64,000 nucleotides of DNA, taken from positions 73,051-137,050 of the forward strand of contig JXTC01000086.1 in the NCBI GenBank assembly GCA_002914845.1, given 5' to 3'. This DNA is from Trema orientale. Lineage: Eukaryota > Streptophyta > Magnoliopsida > Rosales > Cannabaceae. Below the pieces are notes generated by a model, which ran no database searches, had not been told where the DNA came from, and saw nothing but the letters and a program-made list of their open reading frames with translations. Positions 1-11,187 of this stretch are shown here, in pieces; position 1 is the stretch's first letter; every line of letters starts with the position of its first letter. The position numbers and the translations under genes are program-made.

Positions 1-233
1 AATCTTATTCCACATCAGGTAGTATTAAATATATGAGATATGAGATAGGATATTTAGCATTATTCATATATATATATATAGGAATTTGAGAATTACGGTA
101 AACGTTGTAACTATTAGGTTGATTAATTCGTACAAATTTTCTTAAATATCATTCTAGAACATATAAACAATAATTTACAACTTTTATGGATTAAAGTTGT
201 AACTATGTGGTATTAAAGTTGTCATTAATTTGC

Positions 234-1617
234 GAGTTAATATTAGCTGTGGTCCCCAACCTTTTTCATATGTATCACTTAGCTCCCTATTCTTTTTTTT
301 TTTTATAGCACTTAACTCCTCAACTTTTACACTTTAGTAATAGTTTAGTCCTTTTATAACATTTCGTTAGAAATGGCAGTCAAATATCATGTGAAATACA
401 CGTGATCCCCCTTAGAAAGGTAATAAGAGGAAATAAAAAAATTCCTTCAGCCACCATGAAAGAAGAAAAAAAATCCTGAATGTCTTTTATGGTCTCTCGC
501 ATTTCGCCTCCTCGCTCATCATTCTTTAGTAACCAAACCCAAAATTCTTACTTAACTATTATCAATCCCTTCTTTTTAAATTGTTTTTCCTTTAATCAAG
601 TCTTATATGATTCTCTGTGTTAAAAAAAAAAAAAAACATGTTCTTAAGATACCTATATGCTCAAAATCATTCTTGGTCTCTCAAATACCAAAATTATCGG
701 AATAAAAAAAAGAAAAAAAAAAAAGAACAATGAATTTAGCTCTTCTGTCAAATTGTAGAAGAAAAGAGCCAGTGTCTATAGTGTTTTTTTATTAATAGAT
801 AAGAGAGGAACTCAACTATTCAACGAGAAGAAAGATGGGTTTTTCTCCGTTTGTGATTTAGGATCTCAATGGATTCTTAAGAAGGGTACTGCCAATATTT
901 ATTTTCCTTTCTTTTTTTTTCCCCTTGTCTTCGGACACATCATAAATATTTAGCTTTGGATAGGAAGTAAGGAACTATCACTTGTCTTGAGACTTGTTTT
1001 ATTTTTGGTTTTGGGAGTAGATCTATAATGCCACTGAGGTTCTGAATATGGGTATGGCAGTGGACTAGTTTTGGCAGTGTTATTTTGTTGATATTGTTGA
1101 TTAATAGGGAGCTGGATGCTTAAAAACTAAAGCATTTTGAAAAAGAAAGGAGGTGAAAAGGGTATGGCCCTGAGCGACAGCAACTGGATCAAACTTTCTT
1201 TTCTTTTTTATCTATTCTTTATTTTCTTAAATTTATGATATAATGTCTACAATTACTTAAGAATTTAAAACCCAAGCAACTACTTTTTTTTCTTGATAAT
1301 ATCTGAAGCAAATACTTGAGAGGTAGCCCATGTGAGTTTTATTTTTCTACATAGGAGTTTCGGTGTCGTCAAAGGTTATTGGAGAAGAAGAGGCAGCTGT
1401 GCTTGAAATAAATTTTTGTTTCCCCTTACTACCCCTCGAATAAGGATCACGTGCATTTCAAGTAATATTTGATGGCCATTTCTAATAGAAGTGTTATAAA
1501 AGGACTTAAATGTTATCTAATGTAAAAGTTAAGGAGTTAAGTGCTACAAAAAAAAAAAGGTTAAGGACTTAAGTAATACATAAAGAAAAAGTTAGGAACC
1601 TTAGCTGATATTAACTC
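234..1617. mobile_element. Non-autonomous Mutator-like element with about 190-bp inverted ends
   Basis: The left end (from 234, GAGTTAATATTAGCTGTGG) and the reverse complement of the right end (GAGTTAATATCAGCTAAGG) match imperfectly but continuously for roughly 190 bp, to about 420 and from about 1425. Shared stretches include a poly-T block and a CACGTGATCC box. The element is bracketed by a perfect 9-bp direct repeat, TTAATTTGC, at 225-233 and 1618-1626. Long inverted ends plus a 9-bp target-site duplication are the known signature of the Mutator superfamily. The interior of about 1 kb has no transposase-like reading frame and no host exon I recognise, so movement would have needed a transposase supplied elsewhere. 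Its right end lies about 130 bp from the 3' end of a DET2-like pseudogene. Confidence 0.85.
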
Positions 1618-1747
1618 TTAATTTGCAGCACAGTTTTGAAATATTCAGTTACAACTTTTTTGTCATAGTTGTTTCTACTCAGTAGGATAATTACACAATT
1701 GGAAATTTGGAGCACGATATAACAATTCAAAACTAATAGTATTCCAC

Positions 1748-2576
1748 TCAAAAAGAGGGGAAAAAAATCCAGTACAGAATAGGAATAATAGCTTTTCTAG
1801 TTTTTGGGTAATCTTCCCCAAACTTCTCCATATACCACTTATAGGTCGCACGGGTCTGAGGAACCAAGTTGGCACATGCGGCAAGGAAGAAGCCCAGTCC
1901 GGCCCAAGTCCACGTCATCACGGCCAAGCCTAACCACTCCACACACTCCCTAAAGTAATTGGGGTAACTCACCATCTCGATCTAACCTCCTCGCGGCACC
2001 TTGTACCCTCCGCCGGCCTCCTCCTTCAGCTGGACCAGAACCCGGTCTGACTACATGTTCACCACCATCCCGGTGAAGAAAACCACACCACTGGCGAAAA
2101 ATTGCCACCAGAACTACTCGTCTCTGGCATAGACGGCGTAGTGAGAGACTGCTCTCGCCTGCAAATAAGAGTTCAAGAGGTTGAACACAAAGGCCATGAG
2201 CACCACAGTGACTGGGAAACGGGCGGCGGTTTCTAGATCGGCAGCGACACAGCAGAGGCGGAGTGGGTAGAGGCAGGTGCAATGGAAGTAGTGAAGGAGG
2301 AAGAGGGTGATGAGAGCGAGGGATCTGGGATTGGAGGCTTGGATTCCTATGGAGGAGGAGAGGGAGCCAGAGCGTGTGGCTCTCTATGAAGAACTAGGCC
2401 ATTGGCGCTGGCATTGTTGTGCCCCACCCGGGACGGCGGTGCTTGCCATGCAGAGACTGGAGGAACTGGAGCGCGACAAAGCTGAGTGGTCCGAAGAGGT
2501 AGAACGATATCAGACTGTAGCGAAACAAGCTCTCATCCGACTCTGACCACTCAATCTTGTTTTGTGAAGCTTTCAT
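1748..2576 (-). pseudogene. DET2-like steroid 5-alpha-reductase pseudogene, copy 1
   Basis: The family reduces the delta-4 double bond of 3-oxo-steroids; in plants this is a brassinosteroid step in the ER membrane. Read on the minus strand from an ATG at 2576, the N-terminal part shows the family pattern LQFLQSLHGKHRRPGWG. The far C-terminal part (1748-1975) shows YPNYFRECVEWLG, MTWTWAGLGFF and KFGEDYPKTRKA, typical of the family's last 70 residues. In between, the frame is broken. The Trp codon expected before FFIESHTLW is TAG, and the segment from about 2300 to 1980 is readable only by changing frame. There is no intron, as in known plant DET2 genes. It is non-functional as it stands. A second decayed copy lies 2.8 kb to the right in the same orientation. 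Confidence 0.85.
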
Positions 2577-2983
2577 TTTTTTGTTTTGGTAAAGCTAATA
2601 AATAAATAAATAAATAATTATTAATGGCTCACTAGGACGACTCACTCATCATAAATCCCATATGTGAGTTGCGACATAATAAGTATATTTTCCTTCGGTG
2701 CGTGGTTATGCATGCTCCACATAATAGCTCCGGTGAACCTTTTTTAGATTATGAATTGAATTGAACTTTAAAATAGAAGGAATGACAGAAAGTTGATGAT
2801 TCTCACACATGATGTATAATCTAGTTTAAATCTCGAAATTCTAGATCAGATATTTAAGACTGTAAAGAAATGAATACAGAAACGAAAAAGGTAAAAAAAT
2901 TTTAAAAAAAATGCCTTGATTATATTAATAACTATCTATTAGTAATGCTAGATAGTTTCTCGAGCCAATAGTTCTTCATTGTA

Positions 2984-4090
2984 TTATTCCCAATGGACGA
3001 GGCTGCTCTTGTAATGGATGAAGTTACAGTCCCTATTCATCATGTTCTTCAGTTTATTCCATACCTTGAGTTTAGTCTCGTACATGTACCCAGATCTCTT
3101 GTGCCTCAAAACTACTACCTCACTATTTCTATTTCTCAAGCTCACAAAGGGCTCAAGTTTTTTAAAATCAGGCAGAGCATTCGAGTCTAAGTCCACAGAT
3201 CTAGCAGCCATCGAAGTATTCTTGTCCAAGTAACTTATCGAGTCTGCCAAAATGCTGTAACTTTTGTGCCAAATTTGTTCTTGATAGTCTTTCAAAACCC
3301 AAACATCCAATTGAGTAGAGGAAACATTGAAGATCAAAGCAAGGTAGCCATTCATCTCCAACAAAGAGTACCTCTTTTTGTCAATATGATGAGGCATATG
3401 GGTTTTTCTTGATGTCTCCTCATATGCATCCATTGATATGATGTATAAGTCAGATGCAACCTTCCAATGCAAGAACAATTGGCCGTCTGTGGACAAAAGA
3501 TCACTCCAATGGTACCTCTCACGATAAGGTTGATTATGTAACTCATGATCATGAAATGGCCCCGGAATGATCTTCCATTCAGAAGACCCCAAAGTGAAAA
3601 CTTTAAACCCAAAACTATCAGCATAGATGTGGATCACTTTGTATCGTTTCTCACGAGGGTCAAACACTAGAGCCGAACCACAAGCGTGATGCAGGTAACT
3701 GGAAGGGCAAGGAGGAAGAGTGAGGCAGCACTTAATTCACTTCATGTAAAACCTTTTTGTGGTTCTTGTCGTTTACTAAAAGCAGACCATTACAAGTAGA
3801 CCTGGCCTTCCCCATCCGAGAAGTACCGAAGTTTTTTAGCTTGAAACAGAGTCTTGCCTCGTCCAGTTCCAACAACTTCAGATTGAATTTTGAGCAGTGA
3901 GGAATGTTGTTGGCGACTTGCATCAGCAATGAAGGTTCGGATTGAAGAAATGAAGCCTCGACGAATCTGTTTCTGGTTGTGACTTCATTCCAATACTTAG
4001 ACGAGTGCCTCAACTCGATGATATGTTCGACTAAAAGTTTGGCAAAATCTCCTACAAAACATGTTTTGGAAGATACAGTAGATGATTTTT
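2984..4090 (-). pseudogene. F-box-associated (FBA) family protein, frameshifted
   Basis: Two adjacent minus-strand reading frames belong to one protein. The upstream part (about 4090-3732) contains SFLQSEPSLLMQ and a CNGLLLV motif typical of the start of plant F-box-associated domains. The downstream part (about 3730-2984) contains FDPREKRYKVIHIYAD, WSDLLSTDGQLFLHW and other blade-like motifs of the same domain. They join through a one-base shift near 3732. In the shifted frame the sequence reads LTLPPCPSSYLHHACGSALV straight into FDPREKRY, which is what an intact family member has there. Such proteins normally recruit substrates to SCF ubiquitin ligases through an N-terminal F-box. I see no recognisable F-box upstream of about 4090, so the copy is broken and also truncated. 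Confidence 0.75.
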
Positions 4091-4554
4091 TATCATATTC
4101 TCCTCCTCCTTACTATTTTCCATTGATTAATTTCTTCTCGGTCTTCATTTGTTGAATGTAATATTTATTCTACAAATTGTCCACATCAAATTGATCCCAT
4201 ATTAATCGTCTATTGATTTTGAGTTACTGATTTGTGAGTTTCACACTTCTTAAATTGAAGGTAATATTCTCTTTTGTTAAAAGAATATGTTTATGTAGTA
4301 AAAAAATGTAATTCTAAATCAATGATTAGTCTGTAACCATTTCTCTCTCTATATTACTCTTATCTATATATGTATATTTTATAAATCTATATTTCTTTTA
4401 TCTAAAATATAAGTTTAATAAACTAAATTCAAATCTAAACTCACTTTGCAAGAATATTTAGTTAACTAAACATGTCCACAAAATGAAGAATTCAATTGAT
4501 TCCTCCACATTCAAAATTACCCAAAAGGGTAGGACATAACATAAAAAATAATCA

Positions 4555-5340
4555 GTATAAAAAAGGGATAACAACTTTTCTAGACTTGGGATAATCTTCC
4601 CCAAACTTGTCCAAGTACCACTTATGGTTCGCACGTACCCAAGGGATTAAGTTGGCACACGTGAAGAGAAGAAAGCCTAGTCCAGCCCAAGACCACGTCA
4701 TCAGGGCCTAGCCCAACCACTCTATGCACTCCCCAAAGTAATTGGGGCAACTCACCACCTCGAACCACCCTCCTTTCGGTACCTTGTACCTTTGCCAACC
4801 TCCTCCTTCAGCCGGACTAGAACCCGGTCTGACCATACGTTCACCGCCATTCCGGCGAAGAAAACCGCCGCTCTGACCGAAATCGCCACTAGAACCACTC
4901 GTCCCCGTCGTAATCAGCGTAGTGAGAGACCCATCTGGTTTGCAGGTACGAATTCAAGAAGTTGAATCCGAAGGCCAAAACCGCTATGGAGACCAGGAAA
5001 CCGGGGGGTAGTTTTACAATCGGCGGTCCTGCAGTGGAGGCGGAGCGAGAAGAGGCAAGTCCGGTTGAAATAGTAAAGGAGGAAGACGGAGACGAGAGCG
5101 AGGGATTTGGGATTGGAGCTATGGATTCCCAGGGGGAAGAGGAGGAGGGTGAGCCAGAGCGTGGGGCTCTCCATGAAGAACCAGGTCAGCGGCGCAAACA
5201 TTGTTGGGCCCCACCTAGGGCGGCGGTGTTTTTCGTAGGAGCTTGGAGGAAACGGAGGGCGACGGCAGTAGGTGGCCCAATGAGGTAAACGGCGGGGAGG
5301 CTATACCGAAACAGGTTCTAATCTGACTCCATGTAGCCTT
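4555..5340 (-). pseudogene. DET2-like steroid 5-alpha-reductase pseudogene, copy 2
   Basis: Minus-strand remnants in order are KHRRPRWGPTMFAPLTWF, then MESPTLWLTLLLFPLGIH and NPKSLALVS (5201-5010), then [14 protein letters not shown] near 4900, then [14 protein letters not shown] and MTWSWAGLGF, ending KFGEDYPKSRKVVIP near 4565. These are the family's conserved blocks in the right order. At least one frame change separates them. There are internal stops, for example TAG right after the WLG motif and TAG after DEWF. The N-terminal 40 or so residues are not recoverable in one frame. Copy 1 (1748-2576) shares much of the sequence but carries different lesions, so both probably decayed after a tandem duplication. 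Confidence 0.82.
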
Positions 5341-6069
5341 GTTTGTTTGTTGGTATCTGCAAAAAAAATATGGAAGGATAAGAATAAAGCTAAAACATTT
5401 GGCCAAGAGAGGAATCATTGATTCTTTCACGTTTACTATATTGGCCTCGTTTGGTATTAAGATTGGGATTAAGATTTAATCTTTTATATGATACTAATTC
5501 CACCAAACATTTTTAAAAAATATGTAATACTAAGCATATCTCAATCTGATTCAATCTTGATCATGGGCTAATGGTCTTATTTCAACTTTCTTCTCGAATA
5601 AATTTTGAAAACAATGTCAAACAGACAAAATCATGAACCTAAAGTTGTCATAATTAAACTTTAGCCTCTAAGCACCAAACAGGATGATTGGATCAAACCA
5701 TAATTGAGGGGAACTTAACCAACCTAGCTAGCTATTCCCAATCCTAATTCATGATTTGATTCGAAGCAAAGTATTTTAACCCCTTTTAGGAAGTCATCAC
5801 TAGTTAATCAAAAGTTGAAGGGATAGACGAGCTAATTAGTCATTACCCATCATATGCGATCTCTATCCACAACAACCATATGATATGATAAACAAAGGAG
5901 AAAGAGAGAGAGAAAGATTAGAGTACCTATGACTATGAGGAGTGTGTTTTTTGTTTGAGGGAAGGAAACACCTGTTCATACGCTACCCTGGGCTTCAGCA
6001 GTTGTTTTCCCAATACTGGGGAAACTGTATATAAATATTTGGACAGAAAGATTTTTTTTTTCATCTAAA
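5341..6069. other. Gene-free spacer
   Basis: No convincing coding sequence was found. From about 5443 (GGCCTCGTTTGGT) to about 5686 (CACCAAACAGGATG) the ends look weakly like inverted repeats of a small transposon, but I could not find a clear target-site duplication. A GA-rich run lies near 5895-5915. Confidence 0.4.
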
Positions 6070-6965
6070 AGAAAAAAAAAAAAGAAGAAGATCATAGGGT
6101 TGGCCGATCCCTCGCAAGGTAATTGCCTATAAACTGATACGAACCTCGCCAACTTGTGACGAAACCCGAAACAAGGATGATGCCTAGGACCGTTCTACAA
6201 TCAGATTCGGTTGGAAAACCTCGACCCAACACCTATAAAGAGATGTGAACCTTGGTATAAAGGAAGACGCCACAATCAAGGATGGAAAAAAACTCGATTG
6301 ATAAGTCAAGGGATGAACGCCACAGAGAAATCTGATAAGTTCGAATAAGTTCTCAAAGAACCAAAGAGAAATTGCTCTCAATTTTTGATAATTATAATCT
6401 GATTTAATGAATGAAAAGTGTACAATTTATAGGCCAAGGGCCACGAAAATTCCAGCTAAAAATCTCTTAAAAACGTCTAAGGCAACTTACCCAAAATCAG
6501 AAAAGGAAAGTAGGAAAATTACCTCCTAATAACTATCCTAAATTCAGCCTCAATTAAAAGGGAGTCAATCTGATTTTAATCCCTTAATTTTCAGCCTATT
6601 ACACGCCCATAAAGGATAGGAAACAAGCAAATAAATCGTTTTGGGAAACTAGCTAAAATAAGCAAAACAGGAAAGTAAGCTATGACTTGGCGTCCAAGTC
6701 TTTACAAAGCTGATTTTTATGCGCCTATCAACCCTCTTGCACTTGAATTAAGCTTGTTATGGGCTTAGAAATTCGTTCATCTCCTTCAATGGGCCTCCAC
6801 GTGCATGTCTGAGCCCAAATGTCTTGAATCAGCCCACTTAATTCATTTTTGAATCTCTTTGCACGTGCTCTCGTAACTGGACCAATGGGAACTTGAATAG
6901 GATCCGCATTCCAAATTCTTGTGCTTGCCATGTCCTCATCATAAACCTCTTCAAAAACATGATTG
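6070..6965 (-). mobile_element. Ty3/gypsy-type LTR retrotransposon tail (end of polyprotein plus LTR-like sequence)
   Basis: On the minus strand, 6931-6728 encodes the last part of a gag-pol polyprotein. The string DPIQVPIGPVTRARAKRF is a hallmark of the C-terminus of plant Ty3/gypsy polyproteins and is followed by a stop. The sequence after the stop (6727 down to about 6080) is LTR-like: it carries a TATA-type box (CCTATAAATTG, near 6430) followed by about 300 bp of leader-like sequence. I cannot see a second LTR, the rest of pol or clean TG...CA ends, so this is a truncated remnant. The exact LTR borders are uncertain. Confidence 0.65.
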
Positions 6966-7408
6966 AATATTCAAAATACTTGCAAAAGAAAACATATTAA
7001 AGTGATATAGTAATTTTGTGTTCAACACTTCTATTCTATGGGTTAGAATTTGAATCAAAATTTGATTTGTGTGGTTAAAAAATTCTACATTAGAACAAGG
7101 TATTAGCAGCCGCAATGTTTAATTAAACTTGCTGGAAGTTCCATTGTCGTCATCTATATTTTCTACAATGACCTCTCCAATATATTATCTCTTTAATAAA
7201 AAAGATACACCAGATTTATTTAGTCTCTAATATTCTAGTTCAACTAAAAATCTACATCTAAATGCCCTTATTAAAAAAATAATAATAATAACTAATATCA
7301 TAACACTTCTTCAAATTGTAGCTTGTGTTTTTAAATTGTAACACTAGTATCATGACATTTTTAAATTAAATTATTATCCGATATGCAATTACTTTTTTAT
7401 TCAAACAA

Positions 7409-7760
7409 GGAATAATATCACTTTTATACTTTATATTTTAACACTTCTTCAAATTGTAGCTTGTGTTTTATTATTCAAACAAGGAATAATATCACTTTTA
7501 TACTTTATATTTTAACACTTCTTCAAATTGTAGCTTGTGTTTTAGTTATTATCAACATTAATCCTCAAATTTAAAATTTGTTATAAATTTATACCCTAAC
7601 ACATTGCAGTTAGTTTAACCAAGTAAACTTATCATCGAAAGTGTCGGAGTATAAATTTGTAACAAATTTCAAATCTAAGAGTTAATATTAATACTAACCA
7701 AAATACAAAGTACAAACTAAATAAAATATCAAAATATAAGGTATAAAAGTAATATATCCC
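7409..7760. mobile_element. Foldback Mutator-type MITE, copy A
   Basis: The right end, reverse-complemented, begins GGGATATATTACTTTTATAC and the left end begins GGAATAATATCACTTTTATAC. The inverted similarity continues inward, including the shared core TTGTTA.AAATTTATA. The flanks TTCAAACAA (7400-7408) and TTCAAATAA (7761-7769) form a 9-bp target-site duplication with one mismatch. A 74-bp direct duplication (7400-7473 and 7474-7547) covers the left flank and left end, so the true left border may be 7409 or 7483. A relative lies at 30135-30487. Confidence 0.75.
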
Positions 7761-9015
7761 TTCAAATAATCATTTTTAAACTGCTTCAATTAATAGAGTT
7801 GGACTACACTTGTGAATATGGAAATAAGTACAACAAAATAGCAAAAATTTCTCATATGCTATTTTGTTAAGAATAAAACGAAAAACTAAAATATTTTTTT
7901 TTTTAATAATTTAATGACCAAAATGATGCAATTTCAAATTTAAGGACTAAAGTAAGACTTTTGGGACCAACAGGTTCATTTAATTTATATTAAAAGATTG
8001 ACAGCAGGACACCGCCACCCCAAACTTAAAAAACAAAATATAGGAACAGGCCTCCTTCAAAATCTGGGAACTGCTTATAAATATCTGAAAATCCATACGA
8101 ACACAAAATCAACAGCAAAATAGCTAGCTAGTACACTTGCTGAATACAGATATGGAAACTTGATTCTAAACAAAATAAATCCAAAACTCAGTTGTCTCCC
8201 CTCGAAGTCCGATCTATCATCTACACCAAAACACCTCTGCAAGCCCAAGGAACATAAGAAACCATTAAATATCAGATTGATAGAACAATGCCGAGAAACA
8301 AATACAGATTCTTTAATTTTCGAGCAGCATAAAAGAATTACAATCACAAAAATGAACACAACTCATCAATCCTTGCAGATCAACATATGCAATTTTCAAT
8401 ACACGAACAAAGAAAAGTCGGAGGTCAGATAAATCCTAGACTCACTTGAGCTATTTCACAACCAAACCATTAATCATGATCAACACTTCAAGAAACAATA
8501 AAAATGTCTCAAGATTATCCAAGACAATAGAAAGTTTCAAGATTATACCCTATCTTTTAGGACAAGATTAATTTTTAAAGCTAGGTTCAGCACTTGGGTG
8601 TTTGTGAAAAAGGCATAGCATGAAGCTACAAGATTTCAGTAAGCCTATGAAAAGATAAAAGGAAGAAGAAGTCACAAAAAGTGTTAATTGATGAACAATA
8701 GGTTGTCACACACAGAAAAGTTTAAGCAGAAGAGATAACTTGCTGAAATCCGTGAACATTCTTTCTAGACAACCGCAACTCATGCACCGTGTTCAATAAC
8801 ACAGGAGAAGATGTACAGCTCATTGACTTCAGTTCAGAAAAGTAAAGGAAAGAACTCTAAATGCCATATCATGAACACATGAATCAAAACCCCACACCCA
8901 AAAAAACAAAAAAGTGCTTTCGTTCTACATTTGCATATAAATAATCAGCATTCATAAGACAATTATAAACCCATATTGAAACTGCACAATAAGATAAGAA
9001 AAACAGTGAAGTACC
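7761..9015. other. Spacer downstream of the eL33 gene, no gene seen
   Basis: It contains two overlapping opposite-strand open frames of about 90 codons around 8075-8432. Neither shows family motifs or coding-like composition. The part next to 9015 should include the eL33 3' untranslated region. No RNA gene was recognised. Confidence 0.4.
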
Positions 9016-9693
9016 TCATATATTGCTGGGATACATAAAGACTCTGACCCTAGCACCCTGTTCAAATGGGAAAAGAACACATTAATAAACTCAAGCTCAA
9101 GCAAATTAGACCCAGCAAGAAGAAAAGAGTTGTTGTGTGGTTAGCATACCATGGATTTGGGAGGAAGGTTAGACTTGAACTTGGCACGAACAACACCAGT
9201 GTTACCGTGAGGCCTAATGACCTTGCCCCAGATGCAACGGTAATGGCTTCCGTCCTTCTTGACCTTGGCCTTGTATATGTAAGCCAGTCTCTTCCCCCGG
9301 TACCACGCTACCTCCTCCTTCGTGTTCACACCCTCGATCTGAATCAGCGATGTGTTTGGGTACTGGTTCGACTTCGACCTATTTTAAAAAATAAAATAAA
9401 AATAAAAAAATGTATGACAACAACAACAACAACAACGACAACTCGTATTTCAGTCACAAAAGCCCATTTCTTCAATTGAAAGCAAATTCGAGAACTGGGT
9501 AGGCAGTAATTTCTTATTCTATACCTTTTGTATCCCAGAACTGTGCCTCGCACATAAAGCCTGTAAAAAAATCGAACCAAAATTTGAACGCAAATAAGTT
9601 AGGGTTTTGTGTCAAAATGAGATTTGGGGAAACTGGAAATCAGGGCGGAAATTCTAAGAACCTGACGCGCTCTCCTTGGCGACCCTTCACCAT
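9016..9693 (-). CDS. RPL35A: 60S ribosomal protein eL33 (L35a)
   Basis: A component of the cytosolic large ribosomal subunit. Four coding exons on the minus strand: 9693-9662, 9560-9525, 9378-9150 and 9057-9016. They total 339 nt, giving 112 residues, the usual plant length. All introns are GT-AG. The product starts [20 protein letters not shown], carries [20 protein letters not shown] and the basic block [20 protein letters not shown], and ends [10 protein letters not shown], which is the family C-terminus. The start is fixed by the conserved [11 protein letters not shown] motif in a tiny first exon. A TATA-like run (9781-9790) and a telo-box (AAACCCTA, 9752-9759) lie upstream, as is common for plant ribosomal protein genes. 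Intron 2 contains a CAA/TTG microsatellite at about 9418-9440. The gene looks intact. Confidence 0.97.
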
Positions 9694-9751
9694 TTTCGAT
9701 TGAAGCTTTGCTCTGAACTCTGGAGTCTGGTGTGAGAAGACGGAAAGTCGG

Positions 9752-9792
9752 AAACCCTAGCTTCAGTTTTTGATGATGAATATATATATACT
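9752..9792 (-). promoter_or_regulatory. eL33 core promoter: TATA run plus telo-box
   Basis: TATATATATA at 9781-9790 lies about 90 bp upstream of the start codon. An AAACCCTA telo-box at 9752-9759 lies between it and the ATG. Telo-boxes are known to be enriched just downstream of the start site in plant translation genes. The arrangement is read from sequence; activity is inferred. Confidence 0.6.
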
Positions 9793-9793
9793 T

Positions 9794-10828
9794 GTATGTG
9801 TTTGAGGAGTATTAAGTCCGTTGTCGTTTTTCTAATATATTCTCGCTTTTATCAAACGACGCCGTCTTCGTTATATTACATGAAACGTCTCGCCCTTTTA
9901 GTTTGTTGTCGTTTATGTACTGTTGACGTTTATAAGAATTTTTGTCGTCTTTACGAAGCGGTCGTTTCCAAAGATGTTGTCGTTTTTCATGTCATAGTTT
10001 ATGATTTTTTTTGTTAGGGAATGTCGTATTTGTTTTCGATGATGTTGTCTTCTAAGAGACGTTATAGTTTAGAGGCATTGTTGCGTTTTTTACCATTTTT
10101 CGCTGAAAGAAAAAAAATTAAACATTATGGTCGAGAAACGTAGGATGTTCTATTGTTCTTGTTTTCCAAAATGCTTGATTCAGCTATGTTGTTTCATTGT
10201 CATTTCTAATACGTTCTAGACTAAGATTCCAATTTTCCATTGTCATCCTACTTATTTAATAACGTAATATTTAATTATTTTCAGCACTCTATTTCTTCAA
10301 TAATTTCCCATAAAGAAATTTCAATTATTTTATGGTGATGTGAGGTAATTTAATTAGTGAACATAACTAATAGGAAAAATTAAGTCAGCTGATCACATTC
10401 TTTCTCATTTTGTACAGTTCTTTTTAACATTTGATTATTGTTATTGGAAAAATACTACTTGTAAAGTGATTGTGCTAAAACAGAGACATAAACATTATTT
10501 AAAGTAAAAGTAGCAAATTGGCATATATCAAAATTCAGTGCCAAAGGTTTTAGAGCCGAAAGTGAAAATAACGCCATAGTGGGAGCTAAAAGTGAAAAAT
10601 GAAAATAACGTTTTTTCACATTTTCAAATTATTGTCGTTAATGGACGTTTTCGTATTATTGTTTTTTTTTTTCTCTCTCTGTTATATCATAACTTGCTAT
10701 GTATAAATAAATTAATTAAACTGTCGTATAGAACATGTTGTCGCTTATGGATTTTATCGTCGTTTATCAAGAAGTCGTCGTTGGTTGTCGTTTTCAATAT
10801 TTTTACTTCTTTCGAGGGAATAACGCTA
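9794..10828. other. Spacer with clustered GTCGTTT-like words
   Basis: There is no gene. The stretch is unusually rich in TTGTCGTTT/GTCGTTT and close variants, for example near 9820, 9907, 9960, 9976, 10633, 10757 and 10773. The series resumes after the transposon at 10829-11187, near 11226 and 11271. Spacing is irregular, so it is not a simple tandem array. Confidence 0.5.
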
Positions 10829-11187
10829 GGGTCGTTTGGTTCGCCCATTCCATTCCATTGGATTGGAAAATTCATTTGAATGGGTGTTTGTTTCAACAAC
10901 TCTAAATTTTCCATTCAAATGGTCTTTTAGAATGAGTGTTTGTTTCAACAATTTAATTTTTCCATTCAAATAGTTCATCAGTCACATCAACTATTTGAAT
11001 GGATTTTTGTGTCTTGGATGAGAATGGAGGGGAAGAGATGTTTTTGAATGGTCCATTCCAATACTCCCATTCTAATTATAAACCATTCCATTATTTTTTC
11101 CATTCAAATGTCTTCCATTCCAATTATAATCCATTCCACAATTTTCATTCAAATACACACATTCAAATAGGCGAAACAAACGGAGCC
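10829..11187. mobile_element. MITE with GG(C/G)TC.CGTTTG termini, copy 1
   Basis: The left end GGGTCGTTTGGTTCGCC and the reverse complement of the right end (GGCTCCGTTTGTTTCGCC) form terminal inverted repeats. The interior is built of repeated CCATTC/GAATGG and CATTCAAAT words. A clear second copy of the same layout lies at 30858-31165. The target-site duplication is unclear (possibly GCT), so I do not assign a superfamily. Confidence 0.7.

Noticed and set aside
2307..2546. 79-codon plus-strand ORF
   Set aside because: It is the antisense shadow of the DET2-like pseudogene and has no motif of its own.
4962..5288. 108-codon plus-strand ORF rich in Glu
   Set aside because: It is antisense to conserved DET2-like blocks of pseudogene copy 2; the acidic composition comes from the reverse strand of Leu/Pro-rich codons.
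5443..5686. Small MITE with GGCCTCGTTTGGT start
   Set aside because: The ends only weakly match and no flanking duplication was found, so it is not listed as an element.
8075..8432. Two overlapping opposite-strand ORFs of 90-94 codons
   Set aside because: No family motif, no splice-supported extension, and AT-rich composition.
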